In this document: one piece after another, positions 51,927 through 59,986 of the stretch
Layout: each line of letters starts with the position of its first letter
How positions within the stretch are numbered: position 1 is the first letter of the stretch
From: Psychrobacillus mangrovi
GTDB lineage: Bacteria; Bacillota; Bacilli; Bacillales_A; Planococcaceae
NCBI RefSeq assembly: GCF_037104765.1
Contig: NZ_JBAWSY010000004.1
Location: forward strand, 180,166 to 244,165
Direction of reading: 5' to 3'
DNA: 64,000 nucleotides
The notes under the pieces: generated by a model
Seen by the model: the letters and a program-made list of their open reading frames with translations, nothing else
What the model was told of the DNA's origin: nothing
Database searches by the model: none
Position numbers and translations under genes: made by a program

Positions 51927-52103
51927 ATGGTAGAATCTATTTTGAAACAAGTGGAGTTTACAAGGGAAAAAATGATTCAATCAGCTATAGAAAAAGGAAT
52001 GCTAGACCAAGATACAATTCGCTTAAGTAAAGAGCTTGATTCGCTTTTAAATATATTTCAATATGAAGAAAGCCAAAATATGCAAATAAAAAAAGTAGAT
52101 TAG
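51927..52103 (+). CDS. Spo0E-family aspartyl-phosphate phosphatase
   Basis: A 58-residue protein: MVESILKQVEFTREKMIQSA, IEKGMLDQDTIRLSKELDSL and LNIFQYEESQNMQIKKVD. The SKELDxLLN signature and two-helix layout identify the Spo0E/YnzD/YisI family, which dephosphorylates Spo0A-P and so delays sporulation. AAAAGGGGTTG lies 8 bases before ATG 51927. Short enough to be missed by length-filtered gene calling. Together with the sporulation-type kinase at 48327 it puts opposing phosphorelay inputs within 4 kb. Confidence 0.88.
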   Translation: MVESILKQVEFTREKMIQSAIEKGMLDQDTIRLSKELDSLLNIFQYEESQNMQIKKVD

Positions 52104-52640
52104 GTATGTGTTTTTAAAAAGTGTACCAGGGCTAAATCATTTGCTGACTTAGGGTAATACTAGTGATGTGTAATACCCTTCTCATTTGAAACCGTGCAAA
52201 TCCGAGCTCAATCAAACTAATTGGAAGCATTGGATGATAAACAAGTAACGATTGTTTGGACAATTTGCAACTCAAAACCAAGTAGAGTCTGAGTAAAGGA
52301 CAATTAACGATTTATTATCCATCTATATCATTCAAACTGTACATAATACCAGAAATCACCAATATATAATTTGGGGTTAAGCTTCACTTGCTCTACTTCA
52401 AGCAGATAAAGAATACGTATCTAATAAATGTAGAATGAGTCACACCAGATGCTGTTAAAAAAATGATCGAACCCAGTGTGCCTTCACTGTATCAACTCAT
52501 AAACTGTCACAGATAATGAGTGAACTATACAGTGAATTGAGGTTTCGGTTGATGCTGCTATTCGATGGATTGGATACGTTTCACAGCATACACAATGGAG
52601 GCACTGAAAAACCTACGTATTTAATGATAATTGTTTTTTG
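52104..52640. other. gene-free stretch, possibly a decayed gene
   Basis: No open frame of useful length, yet several short frames have protein-like composition (for example LDDKQVTIVWTICNSKPSRV near 52227), broken by stops. I cannot name the ancestor. It may be the remnant of a lost gene or transposase. Confidence 0.35.
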
Positions 52641-52686
52641 GACAAAATAAAGACACATTCTGTTCAAAATTGAACAGATGTGTCTT
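52641..52686. terminator. strong hairpin, terminator-like
   Basis: AATAAAGACACAT(T)CTGTTCAA pairs with TTGAACAGATGTGTCTTTATT, about 20 bp, followed by ACTTTTTC. It has no intact gene directly upstream on either strand. Confidence 0.7.
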
Positions 52687-52850
52687 TATTACTTTTTCTA
52701 ATTCATAATCGCCATGTATGAACTTAATTGGAGGGTTTCATTTGCTGAGATCATGGGGAGAGCACCTTACTTGCATTTAGTTTAATTTATTATAAAGGAA
52801 AACGATGTTTTTTAGATAGAAGAAAGACTTAATTGTAAGCATACAATAGT

Positions 52851-53015
52851 TGATTGTAGTGGAAGGTGGCGACTCCAGGCGGAATAGCAAATGTTTTCTG
52901 CACCGAAAGCGAAGCGGCAGGTGCATGAGCTGAAGACACTGGACTGAGCAAAGCGAGGGAAGTGGCTGAAGCCATGCCGGTGGAAAGCGTCCGCCTGGAA
53001 CGGAAATCAAGGGGG
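52851..53015. repeat. dispersed repeat R2, inverted divergent copy
   Basis: Read in reverse it shares the R2 ends: TTGATTTCCGTTCCAGGCGG and GGAGTCGCCACCTTCCACTA. The interior differs from the 36-kb copies: GCAAATGTTTTCTGCACCG and AGCGAAGCGGCAGGTGC replace the CATCACCGCCCCTTCGG core. It is likely a sub-family with conserved ends. Confidence 0.8.
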
Positions 53016-53266
53016 CACAAACAAAAAGAGATTCCGAAGTATTTTCATTGCTCTTTATGAAAAGTTGAAAGTGAATATAGGAAGCTTCAAAATGAATTGT
53101 AATCATTTGTGTTTAGAAAGAAATTGAACTGAAACAGTTAGGTATAAAAAACTTAAGTATTTATTAAAAATAAAAAATAATTTTTTTATTAAAAATAGGT
53201 TTAATAATATGAAATTCGGGGCATAGTAATAAAGAACACAGCAACATTCTCATTTCCCCCTTTTTA

Positions 53267-53306
53267 AGGACCTTCTAAATTTATTTGGAAGGTCCTCTTT
53301 TTTTGG
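53267..53306 (+). terminator. hairpin with T tract upstream of ykwC
   Basis: AAGGACCTTC pairs with GGAAGGTCCT and is followed by CTTTTTTTGG. It insulates ykwC from the repeat-rich stretch before it. Bases 53016-53266 are AT-rich with no gene seen. Confidence 0.8.
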
Positions 53307-53343
53307 TACACTATACTTATAAAATAATACAAGGGGTGTTAAA

Positions 53344-54213
53344 ATGACGAACAAACTCAAAATCGGTTTTATTGGTACAGGTGTAATGGGCAAAAGTCTA
53401 GTAAAGCATTTATTAAATGCTGGACATGAAGTAGTTATCTACACGAGAACTAAAGAAAAAGCAGAAGAACTAATCAAATTGGGAGCAACTTGGGCAAGTA
53501 CTCCAAGGGAAATCGCTAGTACTTCACAAATTGTATTTACAATGGTCGGATACCCATATGATGTAGAGGAAGTATATTTAGGTGAACAAGGAATATTAAC
53601 AGTTGATAACGCTGGACTAATAGTGATCGATATGACAACTTCTACTCCAACACTGGCTCAAAGAATCGATAAGATTGCAAAAGAAAAAGGAATGCTTTCA
53701 TTAGATGCTCCCGTTTCTGGCGGAGATATAGGAGCACAGTTAGGTAAACTTTCCATAATGTGCGGCGGAGAAAAGGATACATTCGAAAAAGTACTACCTG
53801 TTTTAAATTTGTTTGGGGAAACGGTTTTATATCAAGGTCCTGCTGGTGCAGGTCAACATACAAAAATGTGTAACCAAATTACAATTGCTACGGGGATGAT
53901 AGGAGTTTGTGAAGCTATTGCTTATGGAAAAAAAGCTGGATTGGATTTAGACCAAGTTTTACGTTCTATTTCAACTGGAGCAGCAGGCTCATGGTCATTA
54001 AGTAATTTAGCACCTAGAATGATTGCAGAGAATTTTGAACCAGGATTTTATATTAAACATTTTGTTAAAGATATGAAGATTGCATTGGAAGAAGCAGAGA
54101 AGATGAATTTACAACTGCCAGGATTGCAACTTGCAAAATCTATGTATGAAGAATTAGTAGCAGAAGGTTATGAGAATAATGGTACACATACATTAATTAA
54201 AGCATACGTTTGA
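53344..54213 (+). CDS. ykwC: YkwC, beta-hydroxyacid dehydrogenase
   Basis: NAD(P)-dependent 3-hydroxyisobutyrate / 2-hydroxy-3-oxopropionate dehydrogenase family, 289 residues. Rossmann motif FIGTGVMGKSLVKHLLNAGH (10-29), substrate loop DAPVSGGDIGAQLGKLSIM, and catalytic Lys in AGAGQHTKMCNQI. The physiological substrate is not fixed by sequence. AAGGGGTGTTAAA precedes the ATG. It is followed by cheV, as in B. subtilis. Confidence 0.92.
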   Translation: MTNKLKIGFIGTGVMGKSLVKHLLNAGHEVVIYTRTKEKAEELIKLGATWASTPREIASTSQIVFTMVGYPYDVEEVYLGEQGILTVDNAGLIVIDMTTSTPTLAQRIDKIAKEKGMLSLDAPVSGGDIGAQLGKLSIMCGGEKDTFEKVLPVLNLFGETVLYQGPAGAGQHTKMCNQITIATGMIGVCEAIAYGKKAGLDLDQVLRSISTGAAGSWSLSNLAPRMIAENFEPGFYIKHFVKDMKIALEEAEKMNLQLPGLQLAKSMYEELVAEGYENNGTHTLIKAYV

Positions 54214-54342
54214 TATCAAATTTCTAATAAGACTAAACTTCTTCCCTATGTTATGATTTGAAATCATACAAATGGTATAGGAACTATTAACTACTCTGTG
54301 GTACAATCAATTTAGAGAGTTGTAGAAGAAGGGACGAGTCAT

Positions 54343-55248
54343 ATGAATGAGCAAAAAGGCATTTTACTCGAAAGTGGAACAAATGAATTAGAAATCGTTG
54401 AATTTCAAGTTGGATCCAATAATTTTGGAATAAATGTTATTAAGGTCAAGGAAATTATTCAGCCAATCCAAGTTACTTTTATCCCTCATGCACACCCACA
54501 TGTAGAGGGTATTGTGCAGTTACGAGGGGAGGTTCTTCCGGTTGTAAGTATGGCAAAAGTACTATCATTACCTGAGAAATCTAAAAATGAACAAGATAAA
54601 TATATTGTAGCTGAATTTAACAAGCAAAGAGTAGTTTTTCATGTCGATAATGTAACGCAAATTCATCGTATATCATGGAACCAAATAGAAAAGCCTTCTG
54701 AAATATATCAAGGAAGTGCTTCACATGTAATTGGTGTAATTAAACGGAATGAGGATATGATTCTATTAATAGATTTTGAACGAATTATTGTAGACATAAA
54801 TCCAGAATCAGGAATAAACGTTGATTCTGTAAAAAAGCTTGGAACTCGCGAACGTTCTAATAAGAAGATTGTCGTAGCAGAAGACTCACCTCTTCTAAGA
54901 AAGTTATTAAATGACACGTTAAATGAAGCTGGTTACGTAAACCTAGAATTTTTTGAAAATGGAAAAGACACTCTCGCTTATTTGGAAAGCTTGGAAAAAG
55001 TGTCACCAGATGTTTCGGAACACGTGCAATTAGTTGTAACAGATATAGAAATGCCACAAATGGATGGACATACCCTTACAAGAAAAATTAAAGAAAGCAG
55101 TAATTTGGGGAGGCTTCCCGTCCTAATTTTCTCCAGTTTAATCACTGACGACCTGCGTCATAAAGGAGACCAAGTAGGTGCTGAAGATCAAATCAGTAAA
55201 CCAGAAATAGCAGAATTAGTATTAAAAATCGATCAGTTTATATTATAA
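54343..55248 (+). CDS. cheV: CheV, chemotaxis coupling protein with receiver
   Basis: CheV links chemoreceptors to CheA and, when phosphorylated, promotes adaptation. The 301-residue protein has a CheW domain (~15-160: EFQVGSNNFGINVIKVKEII, AHPHVEGIVQLRGEVLPVVS) and a receiver domain (~175-301: VVAEDSPLLRKLLNDTLNEA, phospho-acceptor Asp234 in VVTDIEMPQMDGH, and SKPEIAELVLKI). It implies a motile ancestor or strain. GAAGGGACGAGTC precedes the ATG; monocistronic. Confidence 0.95.
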   Translation: MNEQKGILLESGTNELEIVEFQVGSNNFGINVIKVKEIIQPIQVTFIPHAHPHVEGIVQLRGEVLPVVSMAKVLSLPEKSKNEQDKYIVAEFNKQRVVFHVDNVTQIHRISWNQIEKPSEIYQGSASHVIGVIKRNEDMILLIDFERIIVDINPESGINVDSVKKLGTRERSNKKIVVAEDSPLLRKLLNDTLNEAGYVNLEFFENGKDTLAYLESLEKVSPDVSEHVQLVVTDIEMPQMDGHTLTRKIKESSNLGRLPVLIFSSLITDDLRHKGDQVGAEDQISKPEIAELVLKIDQFIL

Positions 55249-55285
55249 AATAAGCTAGCATGAGTATCATGCTAGCTTATTATGT
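55249..55285. terminator. bidirectional terminator
   Basis: AATAAGCTAGCATGA pairs with TCATGCTAGCTTATT between convergent cheV and ykyB. Confidence 0.9.
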
Positions 55286-55314
55286 ATAATTGCAATATCT
55301 CAATTTCCAAAAGT

Positions 55315-55779
55315 TTATCGATCTAAATAAGATTTGGAGGATTTCTTAAAAGTATTTTTAAATTTGTTGGGATATAAAGGAATTGGATTAGAGGTTTTTT
55401 TAGTCTCTGTCGTAGACTGAGGACCTATATATTCCGAAAGTACTTGTTTTGCCATACGTAAATTCATTTTACGAATTGGATTTCTATAGGTTTCATCAAG
55501 ATGGCCAAGGTGTGGCAAATTCTTAAAATCCTCTTTTACAGGTATTACATGAAAATAATAGTCTGCGCATTGTATTAATACCGAGGATTGTTGCTGACTG
55601 AATCTAGGGTTTCGAACAAAGTGTAGTCCTATTTTTTTTGCCTTGTTTTCTGTTAACATTTTATGAAGTGCTAACTTCTTTAGCTCGTATAGCGGTTTGT
55701 TGTCAATTGCAGTTTTAGCATGTCTATTAACAGTATAAATAGCTGTAGCGATACTTTTTTCATCGGTTTTATTAGTCAT
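55315..55779 (-). CDS. ykyB: YkyB-family protein
   Basis: A 154-residue basic soluble protein of unknown function, conserved next to cheV in Bacillus. Seen are IATAIYTVNRHAKTAIDNKP, LYELKKLALHKMLTENKAKK, IGLHFVRNPRFSQQQSSVLI and HLGHLDETYRNPIRKMNLRM. The start 55779 follows GGAGGAGGGATGTT; an in-frame start at 55857 has none. Confidence 0.88.
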   Translation of the reverse strand: MTNKTDEKSIATAIYTVNRHAKTAIDNKPLYELKKLALHKMLTENKAKKIGLHFVRNPRFSQQQSSVLIQCADYYFHVIPVKEDFKNLPHLGHLDETYRNPIRKMNLRMAKQVLSEYIGPQSTTETKKTSNPIPLYPNKFKNTFKKSSKSYLDR

Positions 55780-55977
55780 AACATCCCTCCTCCGCTTAAT
55801 CTTAATAATAATAATTTTATCATACCAATTACCAGATTTATTGTATACAAAAATCAATTAATATATTGTATATCAGTCGCTAATTAAACATAACTAAAAA
55901 TTGGTCGATAAGATAGTGTAAAGTAATTTAAATTAATAAGAGTATCTAAATCTTTGACGTATATTTTGGAGGATTAA

Positions 55978-58035
55978 ATGAATAATTCAGCAGAAATAGG
56001 ACTTGCTGTAAAAAATTATATAGTAGATATTATAAATGAAAATTCTATGATGTTTACTTTCATAATAAAAGTGGACGAGCATAAGAATTTTTCACTCCTA
56101 TATACAAATAACTCAGGAGCAAGTTTTTTTATAAATACATTGCAGTCTAAAAATGAATTCCTGTTAGAGGTAATTTCCAATCAAATGCAAAGTCTCTTTG
56201 ATAAAGTTTCGGACACAAGCTACAAACTGTTTCTTCAACATTCAATTATATTCCAAAAGGAAGAATTTATATTTGATATTTCCATTAAACAAATTGATGT
56301 AAAGAATAAAATATTTGGATTAACGATGCAAAATAAAACAATTGAAGATAAAGAAAAAAGAGCATTAATAGAGGCGAAGGAAAAATATTTATCTTTGGTT
56401 AGTAATAATTTGGATTCCGTATTCTTAGTAAATGAAAATGGAACAATATCATATTCAAATTCTATTGCATTAAAAGAACTAGGATATGAAACGGATTTTT
56501 TAATAAATAAACGAGTGGAGCATTTTATCGAAGAAAATTCATTAAGAAATTTTAAATTAATGATGAAACAAACTTTAAGCGGATATGCTACCGAAATGCA
56601 TAATTGTTTAATTCAGCATGAGAAAGGACACTACTTAACGGTATATTTAAAAGCTATTCCCAACGAAATAATGGGTGAAATACAAGGTTTTCATCTTTTT
56701 ATTCGAGATATGACAACTGCTTTGGATGAACAAGACCAGTTGTTTTATTTAGCTTACCATGATCATTTAACAGGCTTATGGAATCGTCGTGCACTAAAAG
56801 AACATTTACGGGATAATCTAGAGGAAGCAGAAAAATATAAAATTCAAATAGCTATTATTCGTATAGACTTAGATAGATTTAAATTAATAAATGAATCACT
56901 TGGCTATAATTCAGGGGATGATTTATTAAAGAAGATTGCTGATCGGCTTGGTCTTTATATAGATAAAACAAGTAATTTATATAGACAAAGTGGTGATGAG
57001 TTTGTTTTTATCTTAAAAGGGAAAAACCGTGACCAAACTAGTGCTTTTGCAGAAACTATTTTATCCGAGCTATCAAAACCGATTTACTTAGATCATCAAG
57101 AGTATTTTGTAACTGCATCAATCGGAATCTCTATGTATCCGTTTGATGGGAAAAAAATTGATGAATTGTTGATCAAAGCAGATCAGGCATTATATGTTGC
57201 AAAAGATAGAGGAAGAGCCCACTATCGTTACTTCCAAGAAAAAATGAACCTATCTTTTCCTAATGAGGCTCTAATGGAATCTCATTTAAGAAGAGCAATC
57301 GAAAAAGATGAACTTACGATTCATTTTCAGCCACAAGTAAATTTAGTGACAGGGGAAATAAATTCTTTCGAAGCGTTACTACGGTGGAACAATAGAAAAT
57401 TCGGATACGTGTCACCAATGCAATTTATTCCACTAGCTGAGGAATCCGGTATGATTATGCAAATAGGTGATTGGGTTTTAGAAGAAGCATGTAAACAGTT
57501 GAAATATTGGCAAGAAAAAGGATATCGGCCAGTTCGAATTGCAGTGAATATTTCACCAAAGCAGTTTAAGCAAGAAAATTTTGCGATAAAAATTAGAGAG
57601 AAAATAAATAAATATCAAATTACTCCATCATCATTAGAAGTAGAAATTACTGAAAGTGCCATGACTCATTTACAAGATACATTAATAATGCTAAGAGAGT
57701 TGAAGGATATTGGAATTGTTATTTCCATTGACGATTTTGGCACAGGGTACTCTTCCTTGAGTTATCTTAAAAAGTATCCGATAGATATTATAAAGATTGA
57801 TCAATCCTTTATTAAAGATATGGAAACGGATGATAAGAATGCAGCAATCGCTAATACTATTATCCAGCTAGCACATAGCTTAGGGATGGAAGTTGTTGCA
57901 GAGGGTGTGGAAAAGGACAAGCAAGTAGAAATACTAAAAGCAGCGAAATGTCAAAAAGCACAAGGATACTTTTTTAGTCGTCCTGTGCCAATAGAAGCGA
58001 TTAATGAGTCTTATATGAAAACGGAAAAAGCGTAA
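55978..58035 (+). CDS. PAS-GGDEF-EAL protein with altered GGDEF
   Basis: A soluble 685-residue cyclic-di-GMP protein. Two sensor regions (about 15-130, and a PAS at ~135-250 with VFLVNENGTISYSNSIALKE), a GGDEF domain (~258-415) with S338-G-D-E-F in RQSGDEFVFILKG, and an EAL domain (~430-685) with E465-A-L, ISIDDFGTGYSSLSYLKKYP and GYFFSRPVP. The first Gly of GGDEF is Ser, which may reduce or abolish cyclase activity, leaving a phosphodiesterase possibly regulated by GTP. AGGAGGATTAA is upstream of the start. Confidence 0.92.
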   Translation: MNNSAEIGLAVKNYIVDIINENSMMFTFIIKVDEHKNFSLLYTNNSGASFFINTLQSKNEFLLEVISNQMQSLFDKVSDTSYKLFLQHSIIFQKEEFIFDISIKQIDVKNKIFGLTMQNKTIEDKEKRALIEAKEKYLSLVSNNLDSVFLVNENGTISYSNSIALKELGYETDFLINKRVEHFIEENSLRNFKLMMKQTLSGYATEMHNCLIQHEKGHYLTVYLKAIPNEIMGEIQGFHLFIRDMTTALDEQDQLFYLAYHDHLTGLWNRRALKEHLRDNLEEAEKYKIQIAIIRIDLDRFKLINESLGYNSGDDLLKKIADRLGLYIDKTSNLYRQSGDEFVFILKGKNRDQTSAFAETILSELSKPIYLDHQEYFVTASIGISMYPFDGKKIDELLIKADQALYVAKDRGRAHYRYFQEKMNLSFPNEALMESHLRRAIEKDELTIHFQPQVNLVTGEINSFEALLRWNNRKFGYVSPMQFIPLAEESGMIMQIGDWVLEEACKQLKYWQEKGYRPVRIAVNISPKQFKQENFAIKIREKINKYQITPSSLEVEITESAMTHLQDTLIMLRELKDIGIVISIDDFGTGYSSLSYLKKYPIDIIKIDQSFIKDMETDDKNAAIANTIIQLAHSLGMEVVAEGVEKDKQVEILKAAKCQKAQGYFFSRPVPIEAINESYMKTEKA

Positions 58036-58064
58036 ATTTCTTTTTAGAGATTTACGTTTTTTAT
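58028..58064 (+). terminator. terminator after the GGDEF-EAL gene
   Basis: CGTAAATTTC pairs with GAGATTTACG, overlapping the stop codon, and is followed by TTTTTTATTTATT. Confidence 0.75.
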
Positions 58065-58084
58065 TTATTAATATGATAAAATAT

Positions 58085-58102
58085 TGAGTGAATGTTCATT
58101 CA
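58085..58102. promoter_or_regulatory. FadR-like operator upstream of fadH
   Basis: TGAGTGAATGTTCATTCA is a near-palindrome matching the B. subtilis FadR box TGAATGAMTANTNATTCA at 16 of 18 positions (my hand comparison). It lies just after the AT-rich TGATAAAAT and 22 bases before the fadH start, where a repressor would block transcription. No fadR gene is in this window. Confidence 0.75.
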
Positions 58103-58124
58103 ATTCCAAAAAGGGGTGTATTAA

Positions 58125-58892
58125 ATGTTGAACGGTAAAACAATTATTGTCACTGGTGGATCAAATGGAATGGGTAAGTATATGGCTATGAAGTTTGTAG
58201 CAGAAGGCGCGAATGTTGTAATAACAGGACGTGATTTAGAAAAATTGGAAAACGCAAAAAAAGAAATTGAGTCGATCGGAAACACGATTTCTATCTTTCA
58301 AATGGATGTCCGTAACCCGGAACATGTTACTGCAATGGTAACCTTTACAGATAATACGTACGGACAAATTGATGGTTTAATAAATAATGCTGCAGGAAAT
58401 TTTATAGTAGAAACAGAAAAACTTTCTCCAAAAGGCTGGAAAGCTGTAATTGATATTGTTTTGAATGGAACGTTTTATTGTTCAAGCGCAGTAGGAAATT
58501 ATTGGATTGAAAAAGGTAGTAAAGGATCAATTCTAAATATGCTCGCTACATATGCCTGGGGTGCTGGTGCTGGAGTTGCCCATTCAGCTGCTGCAAAAGC
58601 GGGAGTAATGTCTCTAACTAGGACATTGGCTGTTGAATGGGGTACGAAGTATGGAATTCGGGTAAATGGGATTGCCCCTGGTCCAATTGAACGTACAGGT
58701 GGAGCTGGTAAGCTTTGGGAATCAGAAGAAGCAGCAAAAAGAACACTTCAGTCTGTACCATTACGTAGACTTGGCCAGCCTGAAGAAATAGCGGAACTTG
58801 CAGCGTTCATCATGTCAGAGAAGGCTTCTTATATGAACGGAGAAATTGTAACTCTAGATGGCGGGCAATGGCTAAATCAACATCCTTTTTAA
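58125..58892 (+). CDS. fadH: FadH-type 2,4-dienoyl-CoA reductase (YkuF)
   Basis: An SDR enzyme that reduces dienoyl-CoA in beta-oxidation of unsaturated fatty acids. The 255-residue protein has TGGSNGMGKYMAMKFVAEGA (cofactor), INNAAGNFIVETEKLSPKGW, and ATYAWGAGAGVAHSAAAKAG with the catalytic Lys. GIAPGPIERTGGAGKLWESE is close to B. subtilis YkuF. AAGGGGTGTATTAA precedes the ATG. The FadR-like operator suggests induction by long-chain acyl-CoA. FadG/YkuG does not follow. Confidence 0.93.
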   Translation: MLNGKTIIVTGGSNGMGKYMAMKFVAEGANVVITGRDLEKLENAKKEIESIGNTISIFQMDVRNPEHVTAMVTFTDNTYGQIDGLINNAAGNFIVETEKLSPKGWKAVIDIVLNGTFYCSSAVGNYWIEKGSKGSILNMLATYAWGAGAGVAHSAAAKAGVMSLTRTLAVEWGTKYGIRVNGIAPGPIERTGGAGKLWESEEAAKRTLQSVPLRRLGQPEEIAELAAFIMSEKASYMNGEIVTLDGGQWLNQHPF

Positions 58893-58945
58893 TTTCAATA
58901 ACAACTACTATATTCATAGGCTTGAACAGAGATATACCGACTTTA

Positions 58946-59045
58946 GGCATTCGCGCTGGCCGCACGTTCGCATGAGCCACTGTATGCGCTAGCGCATACA
59001 TCTGTGTCATACAGCACGTCATGCGGCTGGCAAGGCGAGAATGCC
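58946..59045. repeat. dispersed repeat R3
   Basis: GGCATTCGCGCT and inverse GGCGAGAATGCC bound 100 bp with GGCCGCACGTTCGCATGAGC, GTGTCATACAGCACGTC and ATGCGGCTGGCAAGGCG inside. Confidence 0.88.
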
Positions 59046-59166
59046 AGTGTCCAGCGATGAATAGCTAGCAGTCTATCTATTTAATGTTCTACAATCAGTA
59101 ATTGCCAATTCAGATCTGTTGCTTCATTTTTTTATTGAATTGAGACTGTTTCAACAGTTGTTTTCA

Positions 59167-59291
59167 GGATGTGCGCTTTATACGCCGTACGAGCTCGAAG
59201 AATGAGACCCCGTAAAGGATGTGGGAGCGAGACACGAAGGAGCGACTCATTTTGCGGAAGCTCATGCGTAGCGTGCGGCAAGCGCACATCC
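59167..59291. repeat. dispersed repeat R1, full copy
   Basis: GGATGTGCGCTT and inverse AAGCGCACATCC bound 125 bp with GAATGAGACCCCGTAAAGG, GGAGCGACTCATTTTGCGGA and GCTCATGCGTAGCGTGCGG. It starts 121 bp after the end of R3, as in the 40-kb pair. The 58893-59473 gap holds only this pair and the ykuL control region. Confidence 0.9.
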
Positions 59292-59376
59292 GTGTTTCTA
59301 CTTAATGACTATTAAACACATTTTGTAGAGAGCTTTAAAAATAAATCATCGAGAAAACAAAAAAATAATAATTGAT

Positions 59377-59390
59377 TGAAAGCGATTTCA
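59377..59390. promoter_or_regulatory. cre-like CcpA site upstream of ykuL
   Basis: TGAAAGCGATTTCA fits the catabolite-responsive element TGWAANCGNTNWCA at every position. It lies 84 bases before the ykuL start and upstream of a possible promoter, where CcpA could activate or repress. Confidence 0.55.
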
Positions 59391-59473
59391 TAGTTTTTTA
59401 TTCCTTGCATATGCTATCATAGTTTTATAGGTTATGTTTTCAATTATGAAAACAAACAAAGGAGTAGAAGGCG

Positions 59474-59926
59474 ATGATTACGGTGAGCAGTAAAGATTTT
59501 TTACAAATTCCGATCGAGGATTATATTATTTCAGCAGATAAAGTAGCACATGTTCAATTAGGAAATAATGCAGAGCATGCGTTGTTAGTTTTAACAAAAA
59601 CAGGATACTCTTCAATTCCTGTATTAGACGTTAAATACAGACTACAAGGCTTAATAAGTACACAACAAATTACAGATGAAATATTAGGATTGGAACATAT
59701 TGAATATGAACGACTACCTTCCTTAAAAGTAGATGATATTATGAAAACAGATTTACCAGTTATTCATATTAAAGAAAAATTTCAAAAAGGGTTAGACTTA
59801 CTAGTAAATAATCCATATGTTTGTGTAGTAGATGATGAGCGTACTTTTTTGGGGATATTAACTAGAAGAGTGATATTGAAGCAAATGAAAAAGTATTTAT
59901 ACCAAACGCAAGAATCTGAAGTATAA
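59474..59926 (+). CDS. ykuL: YkuL, CBS-pair protein (DarB-like)
   Basis: A 150-residue protein made of two CBS domains (AEHALLVLTKTGYSSIPVLD with KYRLQGLISTQQI; VDDIMKTDLPVIHIK with PYVCVVDDERTFLGILTRRV). B. subtilis YkuL/DarB binds cyclic-di-AMP and, in its free form, stimulates the alarmone synthetase Rel and pyruvate carboxylase. AAAGGAGTAGAAGGCG precedes the ATG. It precedes ccpC as in B. subtilis, here with an MFS gene between. Confidence 0.9.
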   Translation: MITVSSKDFLQIPIEDYIISADKVAHVQLGNNAEHALLVLTKTGYSSIPVLDVKYRLQGLISTQQITDEILGLEHIEYERLPSLKVDDIMKTDLPVIHIKEKFQKGLDLLVNNPYVCVVDDERTFLGILTRRVILKQMKKYLYQTQESEV

Positions 59927-59939
59927 TTGTTTTACTATT

Positions 59940-59976
59940 AGCGAAGACCTTTTATGAAGGTCTTCTTTTTTTTGAA
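59940..59976 (+). terminator. terminator after ykuL
   Basis: GCGAAGACCTT pairs with AAGGTCTTC and is followed by TTTTTTTTG, 10 bases before the MFS ribosome site. Confidence 0.85.
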
Positions 59977-59986
59977 GTGGGGGTTT

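Noticed and set aside
52777..53106. Minus-strand frames over the R2 copy
   Set aside because: They follow the GC-rich repeat only and are not expected to be translated.
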